Source: Anaerohalosphaeraceae bacterium
GTDB taxonomy: Bacteria > Planctomycetota > Phycisphaerae > Sedimentisphaerales > Anaerohalosphaeraceae
Length of the DNA: 64,000 nucleotides
Assembly (NCBI GenBank): GCA_035378985.1
Contig: DAOSUR010000002.1
Span: 124,001 to 188,000 of the forward strand
Direction of reading: 5' to 3'
Positions 1 through 8,738 of this stretch are shown one piece after another. A program made the translations under genes and the position numbers. A model generated the notes under the pieces. The model was not told where the DNA came from and made no database searches. It saw nothing but the letters and a program-made list of their open reading frames with translations. Within the stretch, counting starts at the first letter, position 1. Each line of letters begins with the position of its first letter.

Positions 1-333
1 CTGTCCCAGCGCTGTAACAATCGCCTTGTCATCCCCGAAGCAGCGGTCCCCGTGCAAGGTCCGAACGTCCTTGAACATCATGCTCAAATAATCCCCTAAC
101 AGCGGCCGGCGCGGGTGTCGGGCTACCTGAACGGTCTGCCAGGGGGTTAAGTTGCTGTATATTTTCTGCAGGAGCTCCGTCTGTTGGACCTGAAGCTGGC
201 GGATTTTTATGGCATGTTTGCCTTGGAGGGAATCTTCGCTTTCCAACTGGGCTATCTGCTGGTCAATCTTGGCTACTTCTTCCTCAAACGGAAGATAGGG
301 AACCGGCTGGCCGTTGCTGTTTGCACTGCTCAT
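1..333 (-). CDS. accA: Acetyl-CoA carboxylase carboxyltransferase subunit alpha (N-terminal part)
   Basis: The reading frame is open from an ATG at 333 (minus strand) to the window edge, giving the first 111 residues; the rest lies outside. The N-terminus has the usual AccA layout: YLPFEEEV, a helical stretch (KIDQQIAQLES, IRQLQVQQTELLQKIY), then TPWQTVQVARHPRRP and DYLSMMFKDVRTLHGDR with GDDKAIV. These match the start of the carboxyltransferase alpha family, which with AccD transfers CO2 from biotin-BCCP to acetyl-CoA in fatty acid synthesis. An AGGA ribosome site sits about 11 bases upstream of the ATG. It is divergent from tyrA. Seen: sequence match by eye; known: family function. The identification is firm although the gene is truncated. 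Confidence 0.9.
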   Translation of the reverse strand, partial: MSSANSNGQPVPYLPFEEEVAKIDQQIAQLESEDSLQGKHAIKIRQLQVQQTELLQKIYSNLTPWQTVQVARHPRRPLLGDYLSMMFKDVRTLHGDRCFGDDKAIVTALGQ

Positions 334-349
334 CGTTTAGAGGTTTCCT

Positions 350-389
350 ATAAATAAAAAAACTCTGAACACCTTTCGATGATTCAGAA
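350..389 (-). terminator. Hairpin plus T-run in the accA leader (possible attenuator)
   Basis: Read on the minus strand, TCTGAA (383-388) and TTCAGA (364-369) can form a six-pair stem with a 13-base loop, followed by GTTTTTTT about 17 bases before the accA ribosome site. No minus-strand gene lies upstream within view, so if it is real it would act as leader attenuation. The stem is short and could be chance. Confidence 0.25.
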
Positions 390-466
390 CATGATTTTCG
401 CTTCTTTTTATCCTGAAATCTGGGGTGTTATGATACCAATTTCTTGGTCCAAAAGAAAGAAAAAAA

Positions 467-495
467 TTGACTTTCGGAAGCACCGGCGGTACTTT
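467..495 (+). promoter_or_regulatory. Possible sigma-70 promoter for the tyrA operon
   Basis: TTGACT (467-472), a 17-base spacer and TACTTT (490-495) lie about 45 bases ahead of the tyrA start. The -35 is good and the -10 weak. It is the best candidate in the 334-540 gap, from which the plus-strand run begins. Confidence 0.35.
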
Positions 496-540
496 CTTAA
501 AACATTACAATTCTCCGTTTTTTGCTGTAACTAATTTTCA

Positions 541-1413
541 ATGAAAGAGTTAAAAAAAATCAGCGTCATTGGAATGGGTCTGTTGGGGGCCAGCATTAGT
601 CTGGCGGCCCTTCGGGCTTTTCCATCGGTTCTGGTCTGCGGGTTCAGTCATCGTAAACAGACGCGTCAAAAAGCCCGACGGCTCCAGGTCGCCGGAGAGA
701 TTGCCGAATCGCTCGAGGAATGTGTTCGGGATGCAGATGTAATTATCTTTGCTACACCAATAAGGACATTTCCGGTATTGTTTGGGCAGATCCGCCCTTT
801 TGTAAAACACTCCTGTGTTATTACCGATGTCGGTTCAACCAAGCTGATGGCTCATCGGTGGGCCCGGGAGATTTTCAATTCTAACATTGCGTATGTAGGT
901 TCGCATCCTATTGCCGGCTCCGAAAAAAGAGGGGTGGATTTTGCCCGGGATGATTTGCTGGCCGGGGCCAATTGTATTCTTACGAAAACTCCCTCCACCC
1001 GGCTGTCAGCTTTGCGTCTGTTAAAAAAATTTTGGGGACGGCTGGGCTGCCGGGTTCTGGTTATGACGCCCCAGCGTCACGACCGCATTTTCGGGCATAT
1101 CAGCCATCTGCCGCATATTGCTGCGGCGGCTCTGGTGAACGCCAACAGCGCTGATATTCTACCTTTTGCCGGCAAGGGCTTTCTGGATACCTCCCGGGTG
1201 GCCTCCGGCCCGGCCAATATTTGGACGGACATCCTTCTGACCAATCCGCGCAACTGCATTCAGGGGATTGACCGGCTGATTGCGGAATTGAAAAAAATTC
1301 GCACGGCCATCTCGCAGCAGGATGAGCGAAAAATTGAATTTCTGCTCGAAAAAGCCCGAACCAAACGGGAAAAAATGATTGCCGCCAAACTCAAACAGAA
1401 AGAACTCTTTTAA
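541..1413 (+). CDS. tyrA: Prephenate dehydrogenase
   Basis: A 290-residue protein for the tyrosine branch of aromatic amino acid synthesis: NAD(P)-dependent oxidative decarboxylation of prephenate to 4-hydroxyphenylpyruvate (arogenate is the alternative substrate and cannot be excluded). The N-terminus is a Rossmann fold with VIGMGLLGASIS (residues 9-20). The family signatures DVGSTK (near 98) and SHPIAGSEKRG (near 120) follow, then the helical dimerisation domain with HDRIFGHISHLPH (near 179). There is no chorismate mutase or ACT domain, so it is the short monofunctional form. No clear Shine-Dalgarno precedes the ATG, but upstream codons give no better start. It heads a plus-strand run ending with lgt, with a 26-base gap to purL. 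Confidence 0.92.
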   Translation: MKELKKISVIGMGLLGASISLAALRAFPSVLVCGFSHRKQTRQKARRLQVAGEIAESLEECVRDADVIIFATPIRTFPVLFGQIRPFVKHSCVITDVGSTKLMAHRWAREIFNSNIAYVGSHPIAGSEKRGVDFARDDLLAGANCILTKTPSTRLSALRLLKKFWGRLGCRVLVMTPQRHDRIFGHISHLPHIAAAALVNANSADILPFAGKGFLDTSRVASGPANIWTDILLTNPRNCIQGIDRLIAELKKIRTAISQQDERKIEFLLEKARTKREKMIAAKLKQKELF

Positions 1414-1439
1414 TCCTCATACGGAGTTGCAAGCAGGTC

Positions 1440-4334
1440 ATGACTGTCAAACTGTGGCGTTTTGAAGTTTCGAGTAAACCGGGTTTTCGTGATGTGCACG
1501 GACAGGCCGTCTTAGCGGATATCCGCGAATGCGGGGTTTCGTCCGTTCAGGAAGTTATTTTTGCCAAAGTGTATCTGATTGAAGCCGATTTTGATGAAGT
1601 GTTTGCCCAGCGGGTCGGTCAGGAACTTCTTTGCGACCCAGTCTGTCAGGAGTTTTTAATCGGGCGAAGCACCGTGCCGGCCGGACCGATGCCCGCCTGT
1701 GTTCTGGAAGTGCATCTGAAAAGCGGTGTAACCGACCCGGTGGCAGAGTCTGTCTTATTAGCCCTCCGGGATATGGGGGCCCAGACGGTCGAGCATGTTC
1801 GAACGGCCCGCAAGTATATTCTGCTCGGAGCGCTGACCGATAAAGACCGCGACCGGATTATCCGCCGCGTTCTGGCCAACGACTGCATCGAGGAGGTAGT
1901 CATCGGTTCCGATGCCGAACCCCCCAGTCCTCATACGCGTCCTTACGAACTCCGCCTGATTGAACTGCCGATTCGCGACCTGGATGACGAGGGGCTTGTT
2001 CGCCTCAGCCGCGAGCGCGATTTGTTCCTCAATCTTCTCGAAATGCAGACCATTCAAAACTACTACCGGCGCATCGGACGGGAGCCGACGGATATCGAGC
2101 TGGAAACGCTTGCGCAAACGTGGAGCGAGCACTGCGTTCACAAAACGCTCAAAAGCAGTGTGGAGTTTGACTGCGACGGACAGGTGTTTCACTTCAGCAA
2201 TCTCCTCAAAGAGACGGTTTTTAAGGCCACGAAGGAATTAAGCAAACCCTGGTGCATTTCGGTTTTTTCGGACAACGCCGGCGTGATTGAATTTGATGAG
2301 GATACGGCGGTCTGTTTTAAGGTCGAAACTCATAATCATCCCTCCGCTCTGGACCCGTACGGCGGAGCGGCCACCGGCATCGGCGGCGTCATTCGGGACC
2401 CAATGGGCACCGGCCTTGGAGCCAAACCCATCGCCAATACGGATGTTTTCTGCTTCGGCCTGCCGAATACACCCCATGACCAGGTTCCCAAGGGGGTGCT
2501 GCATCCCCGGCGTATTATGAAAGGGGTGGTGGCCGGTGTACGCGACTACGGGAACCGAATGGGGATCCCCACGGTCAATGGGGCGGTTTATTTTGACAAC
2601 CGATACATTGCCAATCCGCTGGTTTTCTGCGGCAATGTCGGCCTGATTCCACGCGACAAGTGCTTCAAACATCCGCAGACCGGCCATTTGATTGTGGTTG
2701 TCGGCGGACGCACCGGACGCGACGGCATCCACGGCGCTACCTTCTCCAGCGGGGAAATGACCCATCAGCATGAGGAAATCTTCTCACACGCCGTGCAGAT
2801 TGGAAACGCCATCACGGAAAAGAAGATGCTCGACACCCTCCTGCAGGCTCGGGATGCCGGTTTGTATGAAGCCATTACGGACTGCGGGGCAGGGGGGCTC
2901 AGCAGCGCCGTCGGCGAAATGGGCGCCGAGCTGGGAGCGGAGGTGGACCTCGAAAAGGTCCCTCTCAAATATCAGGGGCTGAGTTATACGGAAATCTGGA
3001 TCAGCGAGGCCCAGGAGCGGATGGTTATCGCCGTCAAGCCCGAAAATCTGGAGGCGATTCTGCAAATCTTCGCCGCCGAAGATGTTGAGGCCACCGTCAT
3101 CGGCCGATTTACCGATGATAAGAAACTTACGCTCCGGTATAACGGTGTTCAGGTCGGCCAGCTGGAGATGGATTTTCTCCACGAAGGCATCTGCAAATAC
3201 AGTCGAAAGGCCGTCTGGCGGACGCCGTGTTTGCCGGAACCTCAGTTTCCGTCCAAAGACTCCTACACCGAAGACCTGCTGGCGATTTTGTCCTCTTATA
3301 ATGTTGCCAGCAAGGAATGGATTATCCGCCAGTATGACCACGAAGTGCAGGGCGGCAGCGTGATAAAGCCGCTGATGGGAGCTGCTAACGACGGCCCGTC
3401 GGATGCGGCGGTGATTCGTCCGAAATATCATTCCAACCGCGGGATTGCGATTGCCTGCGGGATGAATCCGTGCTACGGTGATTTGGACCCGTATCAGATG
3501 GCTCTTTCCGGCATCGATGAAGCCGTCCGCAATCTGATTTGCGTCGGCGCCCGATTTGACCGAATCGCCCTTTTGGATAATTTCTGCTGGGGGGACTGTT
3601 CCCGCCCGCAGACGTTCGGCTCGCTGGTGCGGGCCGCTCAGGCCTGCTATGACGGGGCCAAGGCCTTCGGAGCCCCCTTTATTTCCGGCAAAGATTCGCT
3701 GAACAACGAGTTTGTCTGCGAGGACGGCACGCGGATTATCATTCCGCCAACCCTGCTGATCAGCGCCGTCGGTCTTGTGGAGGATATTCGCAAATGCGTT
3801 ACGATGGACCTGAAAGAGCCCGGCAACTTTCTCTTTATTGTGGGGTTGACCCGCAAAGAAATGGGCGGTTCTCATCTGAGCCGTCTGCATGGTCAAACCG
3901 GCGGCAGGGTGCCGACGGTTGACCTGAATCTGGCTCCGCAGATTGCTCAGCGGCTTTCCGAAGCGATTGCCGACGGTCTGGTGCGCAGCTGCCATGACTG
4001 TTCGGAAGGCGGGCTGGCCGCGGCCCTGGCAGAGATGGCATTTGCCGGCGGGTTGGGCATTCAGGCGGATTTGCGGGGACTGCCGGTTTCGCAGGACTGC
4101 CGGACGGCCGCCGAACAGCTCTTCAGCGAATCCAACTCGCGGTATCTGGTGGAAGTGACGCCCGCCTGTTATCATGCCTTCGCCAAACGGATGCTGAATC
4201 TGCCGTTTGGGCAAATCGGTGAGGTGGTGGAACAGCCGCGGCTGCAGATTCGCGATGCCCAGCAGCGGCTTGTGATTGATGCCGACCTGGATGCGCTCAA
4301 AGCGGCCTGGAAAACCCCCCTTTCCCTTGGGTGA
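1440..4334 (+). CDS. purL: Phosphoribosylformylglycinamidine synthase, PurL with tandem PurS-like N-terminus
   Basis: A 964-residue enzyme for step 4 of purine synthesis (FGAR to FGAM, using ATP and ammonia). Two consecutive PurS-like segments occupy about residues 1-75 and 80-155; the second (VHLKSGVTDPVAESVLLALR) is the clearer. The PurL core starts near 185, with a linker helix ending TWSEHCVHKT (near 225), the nucleotide-binding VETHNHPSALDPYGGAATG (near 298), and duplicated AIRS-type halves (TDCGAGGLSSAVGE; HDCSEGGLAAALAEMA). No glutaminase domain is present; purQ lies 26 bases downstream. Length falls between the roughly 740-residue small PurL and the roughly 1300-residue fused form. 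In the large enzyme the N-terminal domain is known to mimic a PurS dimer, so this looks like the large form without its glutaminase. Confidence 0.93.
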   Translation: MTVKLWRFEVSSKPGFRDVHGQAVLADIRECGVSSVQEVIFAKVYLIEADFDEVFAQRVGQELLCDPVCQEFLIGRSTVPAGPMPACVLEVHLKSGVTDPVAESVLLALRDMGAQTVEHVRTARKYILLGALTDKDRDRIIRRVLANDCIEEVVIGSDAEPPSPHTRPYELRLIELPIRDLDDEGLVRLSRERDLFLNLLEMQTIQNYYRRIGREPTDIELETLAQTWSEHCVHKTLKSSVEFDCDGQVFHFSNLLKETVFKATKELSKPWCISVFSDNAGVIEFDEDTAVCFKVETHNHPSALDPYGGAATGIGGVIRDPMGTGLGAKPIANTDVFCFGLPNTPHDQVPKGVLHPRRIMKGVVAGVRDYGNRMGIPTVNGAVYFDNRYIANPLVFCGNVGLIPRDKCFKHPQTGHLIVVVGGRTGRDGIHGATFSSGEMTHQHEEIFSHAVQIGNAITEKKMLDTLLQARDAGLYEAITDCGAGGLSSAVGEMGAELGAEVDLEKVPLKYQGLSYTEIWISEAQERMVIAVKPENLEAILQIFAAEDVEATVIGRFTDDKKLTLRYNGVQVGQLEMDFLHEGICKYSRKAVWRTPCLPEPQFPSKDSYTEDLLAILSSYNVASKEWIIRQYDHEVQGGSVIKPLMGAANDGPSDAAVIRPKYHSNRGIAIACGMNPCYGDLDPYQMALSGIDEAVRNLICVGARFDRIALLDNFCWGDCSRPQTFGSLVRAAQACYDGAKAFGAPFISGKDSLNNEFVCEDGTRIIIPPTLLISAVGLVEDIRKCVTMDLKEPGNFLFIVGLTRKEMGGSHLSRLHGQTGGRVPTVDLNLAPQIAQRLSEAIADGLVRSCHDCSEGGLAAALAEMAFAGGLGIQADLRGLPVSQDCRTAAEQLFSESNSRYLVEVTPACYHAFAKRMLNLPFGQIGEVVEQPRLQIRDAQQRLVIDADLDALKAAWKTPLSLG

Positions 4335-4360
4335 AATTTTTTGTGAGGATTGCATAGAGT

Positions 4361-5149
4361 ATGACGACTGTTCACGCTGTTGTGCTTCGGGCCGCTGGAA
4401 TCAATTGTGATTTGGAAACCCAGCATGCGCTGGAACTGGCCGGCGCCGCCGTTCAGCGGATTCATATCAACCGGCTCAAGGAAAAGCCGGCTTTGCTGGA
4501 TGAGTTCCAGATTCTTGTTCTGCCGGGCGGATTCAGTTATGGGGACGATGTCGCCGCCGGCAAAATCTTGGCTAACCAGATTCTTCATCATCTGCGGGAT
4601 GCGATGAGAACTTTTCTGGAAAAGGGCAAACTGATCCTTGGAATCTGCAACGGCTTTCAGGTACTGATTAAGACCGGGCTTCTGCCGGGCTTCAACGGCG
4701 GCGGGCAGACCTCGTTTACTCTTACGGACAACGACAGCGGGCGGTTTGAAGACCGCTGGGTTTATCTGCAGCCCGGCACCGACCGGTGCGTTTTTCTGGA
4801 CCCGGGCCGGCGAATCTACCTGCCCGTCGCTCACGGCGAAGGCAAACTGGCTGCCAAAGACGCGGCGGCTCTTGAGCAGGTCCGGCAGGGCGGCTATGCC
4901 GCCTTTCGCTATGTGGATGCCGCCGGCAATCCGGGGCCGTTCCCTGTCAATCCGAACGGCTCGGTCGATGACATTGCTGCTTTGACGGATTCCACCGGGC
5001 GCATCCTCGGCCTGATGCCCCATCCGGAGCGGTTTGTCCGCTGGACGCAGCATCCGCACTGGACGCGATTGAAAATCAACGAACAGGAACCTGCGGACGG
5101 AATGATGATTTTTACCAACGCCGTCCGGTATATTCGTGAGCACTTTTGA
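4361..5149 (+). CDS. purQ: Phosphoribosylformylglycinamidine synthase glutaminase subunit PurQ
   Basis: A 262-residue class I glutamine amidotransferase that supplies ammonia to PurL. The N-terminus LRAAGINCDLETQHALELAG is typical of PurQ, followed by VLPGGFSYGDDVAAGKI and the nucleophile elbow ILGICNGFQVLIK, whose Cys is near residue 99. The C-terminal catalytic His and Glu are in LMPHPERFV (near 222). Length is close to the family norm for the stand-alone subunit. A GAGG sequence lies about 12 bases before the ATG. Its position directly after a PurL lacking a glutaminase domain fits a two-subunit synthetase. The dapL start follows 19 bases after the stop. Confidence 0.95.
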   Translation: MTTVHAVVLRAAGINCDLETQHALELAGAAVQRIHINRLKEKPALLDEFQILVLPGGFSYGDDVAAGKILANQILHHLRDAMRTFLEKGKLILGICNGFQVLIKTGLLPGFNGGGQTSFTLTDNDSGRFEDRWVYLQPGTDRCVFLDPGRRIYLPVAHGEGKLAAKDAAALEQVRQGGYAAFRYVDAAGNPGPFPVNPNGSVDDIAALTDSTGRILGLMPHPERFVRWTQHPHWTRLKINEQEPADGMMIFTNAVRYIREHF

Positions 5150-5168
5150 AGAATGATTTGAGGCATCT

Positions 5169-6401
5169 ATGATTCGAGTCAATGAACACTTTCTCAAACT
5201 CAAAGCGGGCTATCTGTTTCCTGAAATTGCCCGGCGTGTGGCGGCTTTTGCCAAGACGCATCCGAATGCATCGATTATCAAACTCGGCATCGGCGACGTG
5301 ACCGAACCGCTGCCGCCGGCCGTCTGCTCGGCGATGGAACAGGCCGTTCGGGAGATGGCCCGCCCGGAGACTTTCCGCGGCTACGGCCCTGAACAGGGCT
5401 ATGAATTCCTGCGCAAGGCCATCGCAGAAAATGATTATCAGGCAAGAGGGGCTCAGGTTTCACCGGATGAAATTTTCATCAGCGATGGGGCCAAATGCGA
5501 CACCGGAAATCTGCAGGAAATCTTCGGACTTGACATCAAAGTAGCTGTGACTGACCCTGTATATCCTGTTTATGTGGATACCAATGTGATGGCCGGCCGA
5601 ACAGGACCGGCTGATGCGTCCGGACGATACAGCGGAATCGTTTACATGCCCTGCACGCCGGAAAACAACTTTGTTCCGGACCTGCCTAAAGAACCGGTGG
5701 ACCTGATTTATCTTTGCTATCCGAACAATCCTACCGGGGCGGTGGCCACACGGGAGCAGCTGAAAAAATGGGTCGATTATGCCCTCGAGCACAAGGCTGT
5801 CATTCTCTTTGACGCCGCGTACGAGGCGTTCATTCAGGATGAATCGATTCCGCATTCAATTTATGAAATCGAGGGGGCCCGTAAAGTTGCCATCGAATCC
5901 CGCAGCTTCTCCAAAACCGCCGGTTTTACCGGTGTCCGCTGTGCATTTACCGTTGTTCCGGACGAGCTGACGGCTTATACAGCCGACGGCAAGCCGGTTG
6001 CCCTTAAACCCCTCTGGAATCGCCGTCACTGCACGAAATTCAACGGCGTCAGTTATATCACGCAGCGGGGCGCCGAGGCCGTTTATTCTCCGGAAGGCCG
6101 CCGACAAATCCGGCAAATCATCTCGATTTATATGAAAAATGCCGACCTGATGTGCCGCTCGCTTGGCCGGCTTGGTTATTCCGTTTACGGCGGTCAAAAT
6201 GCTCCTTATGTCTGGCTGAAGACTCCGAAGGGGATGGGCTCATGGGAATTTTTTGACCTGCTTTTGGAAAAACTGCACGTTGTAGGCACACCGGGAGCCG
6301 GCTTCGGGGCCGCCGGAGAAGGGTTTTTCCGACTGAGTGCCTTCAATCACCCCCAGAAAGTTCAGGAGGCGATGGACCGTTTTGCCTCTCTGCAAATATG
6401 A
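5169..6401 (+). CDS. dapL: LL-diaminopimelate aminotransferase
   Basis: A 410-residue fold-type I PLP enzyme that converts tetrahydrodipicolinate directly to LL-diaminopimelate, bypassing the DapD/C/E route to lysine and peptidoglycan. Family marks are VNEHFLKLKAGYLFPEIARR at the N-terminus, KLGIGDVTEPLP (near 37), FISDGAKCDTGN (near 104), YPNNPTGAVATREQL (near 186), and the PLP lysine in SRSFSKTAGFTGVRCAF (near 246). Length matches DapL (about 410). The DapL pathway is known from plants, Chlamydiae, Bacteroidetes and other bacteria including planctomycetes. GAGG lies five bases before the ATG. The stop overlaps the next start as ATGA (6398-6401), suggesting translational coupling. Confidence 0.93.
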   Translation: MIRVNEHFLKLKAGYLFPEIARRVAAFAKTHPNASIIKLGIGDVTEPLPPAVCSAMEQAVREMARPETFRGYGPEQGYEFLRKAIAENDYQARGAQVSPDEIFISDGAKCDTGNLQEIFGLDIKVAVTDPVYPVYVDTNVMAGRTGPADASGRYSGIVYMPCTPENNFVPDLPKEPVDLIYLCYPNNPTGAVATREQLKKWVDYALEHKAVILFDAAYEAFIQDESIPHSIYEIEGARKVAIESRSFSKTAGFTGVRCAFTVVPDELTAYTADGKPVALKPLWNRRHCTKFNGVSYITQRGAEAVYSPEGRRQIRQIISIYMKNADLMCRSLGRLGYSVYGGQNAPYVWLKTPKGMGSWEFFDLLLEKLHVVGTPGAGFGAAGEGFFRLSAFNHPQKVQEAMDRFASLQI

Positions 6402-7498
6402 GCGGCACCGTCAAAGCATATGTCGGACTGGGCAGCAATCTGGGCGATCGCGAACAGACTATTCGCCGGGCGGCACAATATCTGCAGCAGCAGGCTGGGG
6501 TTTTGTCGCTGCGGCTCAGTTCACTGAGCCGCTGGCCCGCTCTGGGTGATTCGGAACAGGCCGAATATCTCAACGCCGCGGCTGAAGTTGTCACAACCCT
6601 TTCCTGCCGGCAGCTGTTCGACCTGCTCAGGCAGACAGAGACCCAATTCGGCCGGCATCGAAACAGACGCTGGGAACCTCGAACCCTTGATTTGGACCTG
6701 CTGTTGTACGACACCCTCGTTCTCGAGGAGCCCGACCTGGTTGTGCCGCATTCCCAAATGCATCTTCGTTCTTTTGTCCTGAAAGGGCTTATCGAGCTGA
6801 ACTCTGACCTTGTATGCCCCCGCCTGCACCGTCCGCTTCGTGTTCTTGCTCAGCGGCTCAACGGCGGCAATTTTGCTCTGGACCCGGGGCGGCTTCAGCT
6901 GGTTTCGATAGGGGGGCTCATCGGTGTCGGCAAGTCCACGCTGGCGGAGCGGCTGGCCGGCGTTCTTTCTGCCCATCTGCTCAAAGAAGAATACGACAAA
7001 AATCCTTTTCTCGAAAAGGTCTATTACGGCCAGTCTCATCTGGCGCTTGACTCAGAGCTCTTTTTTCTGGGCAGCAGCGCCTCCCAGCTCCGCAAAGACG
7101 GCAAACTTCGACAAGGCGCTGCCGTCAGCGATTACGTTTTTTTTAAGGCCCTCATTTACGCCCGGCAATGGCTCGATTCCGATGCATTGAGCCAATACAT
7201 GCAGGTGTATGAATCGGTGGCCAACCAAGTCCATACGCCTGTTCTGGTGATTTTTCTGGAAGATACGGTTTCGAACTGTCTGGAACGCATTCGCCGCCGA
7301 AATCGTCCCTATGAGCAGGGAATTGATGCCTCTTTTCTGGAGGCCCAGCGGAACGGCTATGAAGAAATTCTCGCCCGCTGGACGGCTTGTCCCGTGATTC
7401 GGCTGAATGCCGCCGAATGTGTTCATCCGGAACAAATTCTTCCTCTCGCAAAGGAAATCTCCTATTATCTGGCAGGAGAAAAACTATGGAAGTCATAA
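6398..7498 (+). CDS. folK: Fusion of HPPK (FolK) and deoxynucleoside kinase
   Basis: A 366-residue two-domain protein. Residues 1-155 are 6-hydroxymethyl-7,8-dihydropterin pyrophosphokinase: VGLGSNLGDREQTIRRA (9-25), ALGDSEQAEYLNAA, RRWEPRTLDLDLLLYD and VVPHSQMHLRSFVL, the standard FolK signatures for folate synthesis. Residues 163-366 are a deoxynucleoside-kinase-type P-loop domain: SIGGLIGVGKSTLAERL (Walker A near 171), EEYDKNPFLEKVYYG, SDYVFFKALIYARQWL, and the lid-like RIRRRNRPYEQGID. The second domain should phosphorylate a deoxynucleoside, but the base cannot be told from the sequence. No stop or frameshift separates the two parts. The gene overlaps dapL by four bases and panC by 13. 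Confidence 0.9.
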   Translation: MSGTVKAYVGLGSNLGDREQTIRRAAQYLQQQAGVLSLRLSSLSRWPALGDSEQAEYLNAAAEVVTTLSCRQLFDLLRQTETQFGRHRNRRWEPRTLDLDLLLYDTLVLEEPDLVVPHSQMHLRSFVLKGLIELNSDLVCPRLHRPLRVLAQRLNGGNFALDPGRLQLVSIGGLIGVGKSTLAERLAGVLSAHLLKEEYDKNPFLEKVYYGQSHLALDSELFFLGSSASQLRKDGKLRQGAAVSDYVFFKALIYARQWLDSDALSQYMQVYESVANQVHTPVLVIFLEDTVSNCLERIRRRNRPYEQGIDASFLEAQRNGYEEILARWTACPVIRLNAAECVHPEQILPLAKEISYYLAGEKLWKS

Positions 7499-8343
7499 CG
7501 ACCGTTTCGGAAATGCGGCAAAAGGTCCGGGCGGCACGTTTCGCCGCCAAATGGATTGGACTGGTTCCGACGATGGGGGCCCTCCATGAAGGTCACGGCT
7601 CCCTGATTCAACGAGCTGTTTCTGAATGCGATACAGTCATCGTGAGCATCTTTGTCAACCCCACTCAGTTCGGCCCGAATGAAGACCTGGCCCGTTATCC
7701 GCGGACTCTCGAGGCGGATATCCGTTATTGTGAAAAACTCGGCGCTCATTGGATTTTTGCTCCATCCGTCGAAGAGATGTATCCGCAGGAACAGCTGGCC
7801 TGGGTGAACGTCGAGAAGGTAACCGAAGGTCTCTGCGGAGCCCGTCGTCCGGGACACTTTCGCGGCGTGGCCACTGTTTGTGCAAAACTCTTCAATATCA
7901 TCCAGCCCGATATTGCCTATTTCGGTCAAAAGGACGCCCAGCAGGCCGTCGTCATCCAAACGATGGTTCGGGACCTCAACTTTCCGCTTGAGGTTCGGGT
8001 CTGTCCCACCGTCCGCGACAAGGACGGGCTGGCCCTCAGCAGCCGCAACCAGTATTTGTCCAAAGACGAGCGGAAAAAGGCCCTTTGTCTCTCGCAGGCC
8101 CTTCAGAAATGCAGGGATCTTATCCAGTCCGGACAAGCCAATCCCGATGAAATCCGCCGGGCTGTGCTGCCGTTTTTTGACCAGCCCGATGTGTTTCTTG
8201 AATATTTTGAACTGGTGGACCCGCAGACCCTCCGGCCGCTGACGGAGATTCGAGGTGCTGTTCTGGCTGCCGCCGCCGCCCGGGTCGGAACGACTCGGCT
8301 TATCGACAATCTTTTGATAGACTTGCAGGCGCCGTCCGCTTGA
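7486..8343 (+). CDS. panC: Pantothenate synthetase
   Basis: A 285-residue ligase that joins pantoate and beta-alanine with ATP in CoA biosynthesis. Signatures: VPTMGALHEGHGSLIQRA (near 28, the HxGH ATP site), VSIFVNPTQFGPNEDLARYPR (near 53), GLCGARRPGHFRGVATV (near 115), ADIAYFGQKDAQQ-type segment with PDIAYFGQKDAQQ (near 142) and LALSSRNQYLS (near 184). The frame is open 33 codons further upstream, but those codons lie inside folK and look unrelated; the ATG at 7486 begins the conserved MEVITTVSEMR and has GGCAGGAGAA just before it. It overlaps the folK end by 13 bases and is followed by panD, giving a pantothenate pair. Confidence 0.95.
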   Translation: MEVITTVSEMRQKVRAARFAAKWIGLVPTMGALHEGHGSLIQRAVSECDTVIVSIFVNPTQFGPNEDLARYPRTLEADIRYCEKLGAHWIFAPSVEEMYPQEQLAWVNVEKVTEGLCGARRPGHFRGVATVCAKLFNIIQPDIAYFGQKDAQQAVVIQTMVRDLNFPLEVRVCPTVRDKDGLALSSRNQYLSKDERKKALCLSQALQKCRDLIQSGQANPDEIRRAVLPFFDQPDVFLEYFELVDPQTLRPLTEIRGAVLAAAAARVGTTRLIDNLLIDLQAPSA

Positions 8344-8381
8344 GGTACAATATCCCTTTTTGTGAGAAAGGAACAAAGCGG

Positions 8382-8738
8382 ATGCTTATCAAGGCATTAA
8401 AAGGCAAGATTCATCGCGCCCGGGTAACCGATACAAAGATTGACTATCCCGGCAGCGTCGGCATTGATGAAGACATGATGAAGGCGGCGGGGATTCTTCC
8501 GTATGAAGAAGTCCTGCTGGCCAATGTTTCCAACGGAGCCCGTGTTGAAACCTATGTGGTTCCCGCACCCGCCGGGAGCAAATCGCTGATTGTGCTCGGA
8601 GCCGCCGCCCGTTTCTTCAGTCCCGGCGACATTGTCATTGTGATGAATTTCGGCTACTTTACTCCGGACGAAATCAAAACTCACAAGCCCCGCATTATCC
8701 TTTGCGATGAGCACAACAGGTTTTCCCCTCTGGGTTGA
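8382..8738 (+). CDS. panD: Aspartate 1-decarboxylase proenzyme
   Basis: A 118-residue pyruvoyl enzyme producing beta-alanine from aspartate for PanC next door. The N-terminus LIKALKGKIHRARVT and the self-cleavage site YPGSVGID, with cleavage before the serine near residue 25, are diagnostic; ISNGARVETY-type sequence occurs as VSNGARVETYVV, and FGYFT closes the fold. Length is normal (about 115-130). The frame runs 14 codons further upstream but the ATG at 8382, preceded by GAAAGGAACAAAGC, starts the conserved sequence. The following lgt frame can begin at a TTG overlapping this stop codon (TTGA, 8735-8738). Confidence 0.95.
   Translation: MLIKALKGKIHRARVTDTKIDYPGSVGIDEDMMKAAGILPYEEVLLANVSNGARVETYVVPAPAGSKSLIVLGAAARFFSPGDIVIVMNFGYFTPDEIKTHKPRIILCDEHNRFSPLG

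Noticed and set aside
2784..4355. A 523-codon open frame on the minus strand
   Set aside because: It lies wholly opposite purL, has no family resemblance, and its length follows from codon bias in the purL frame.
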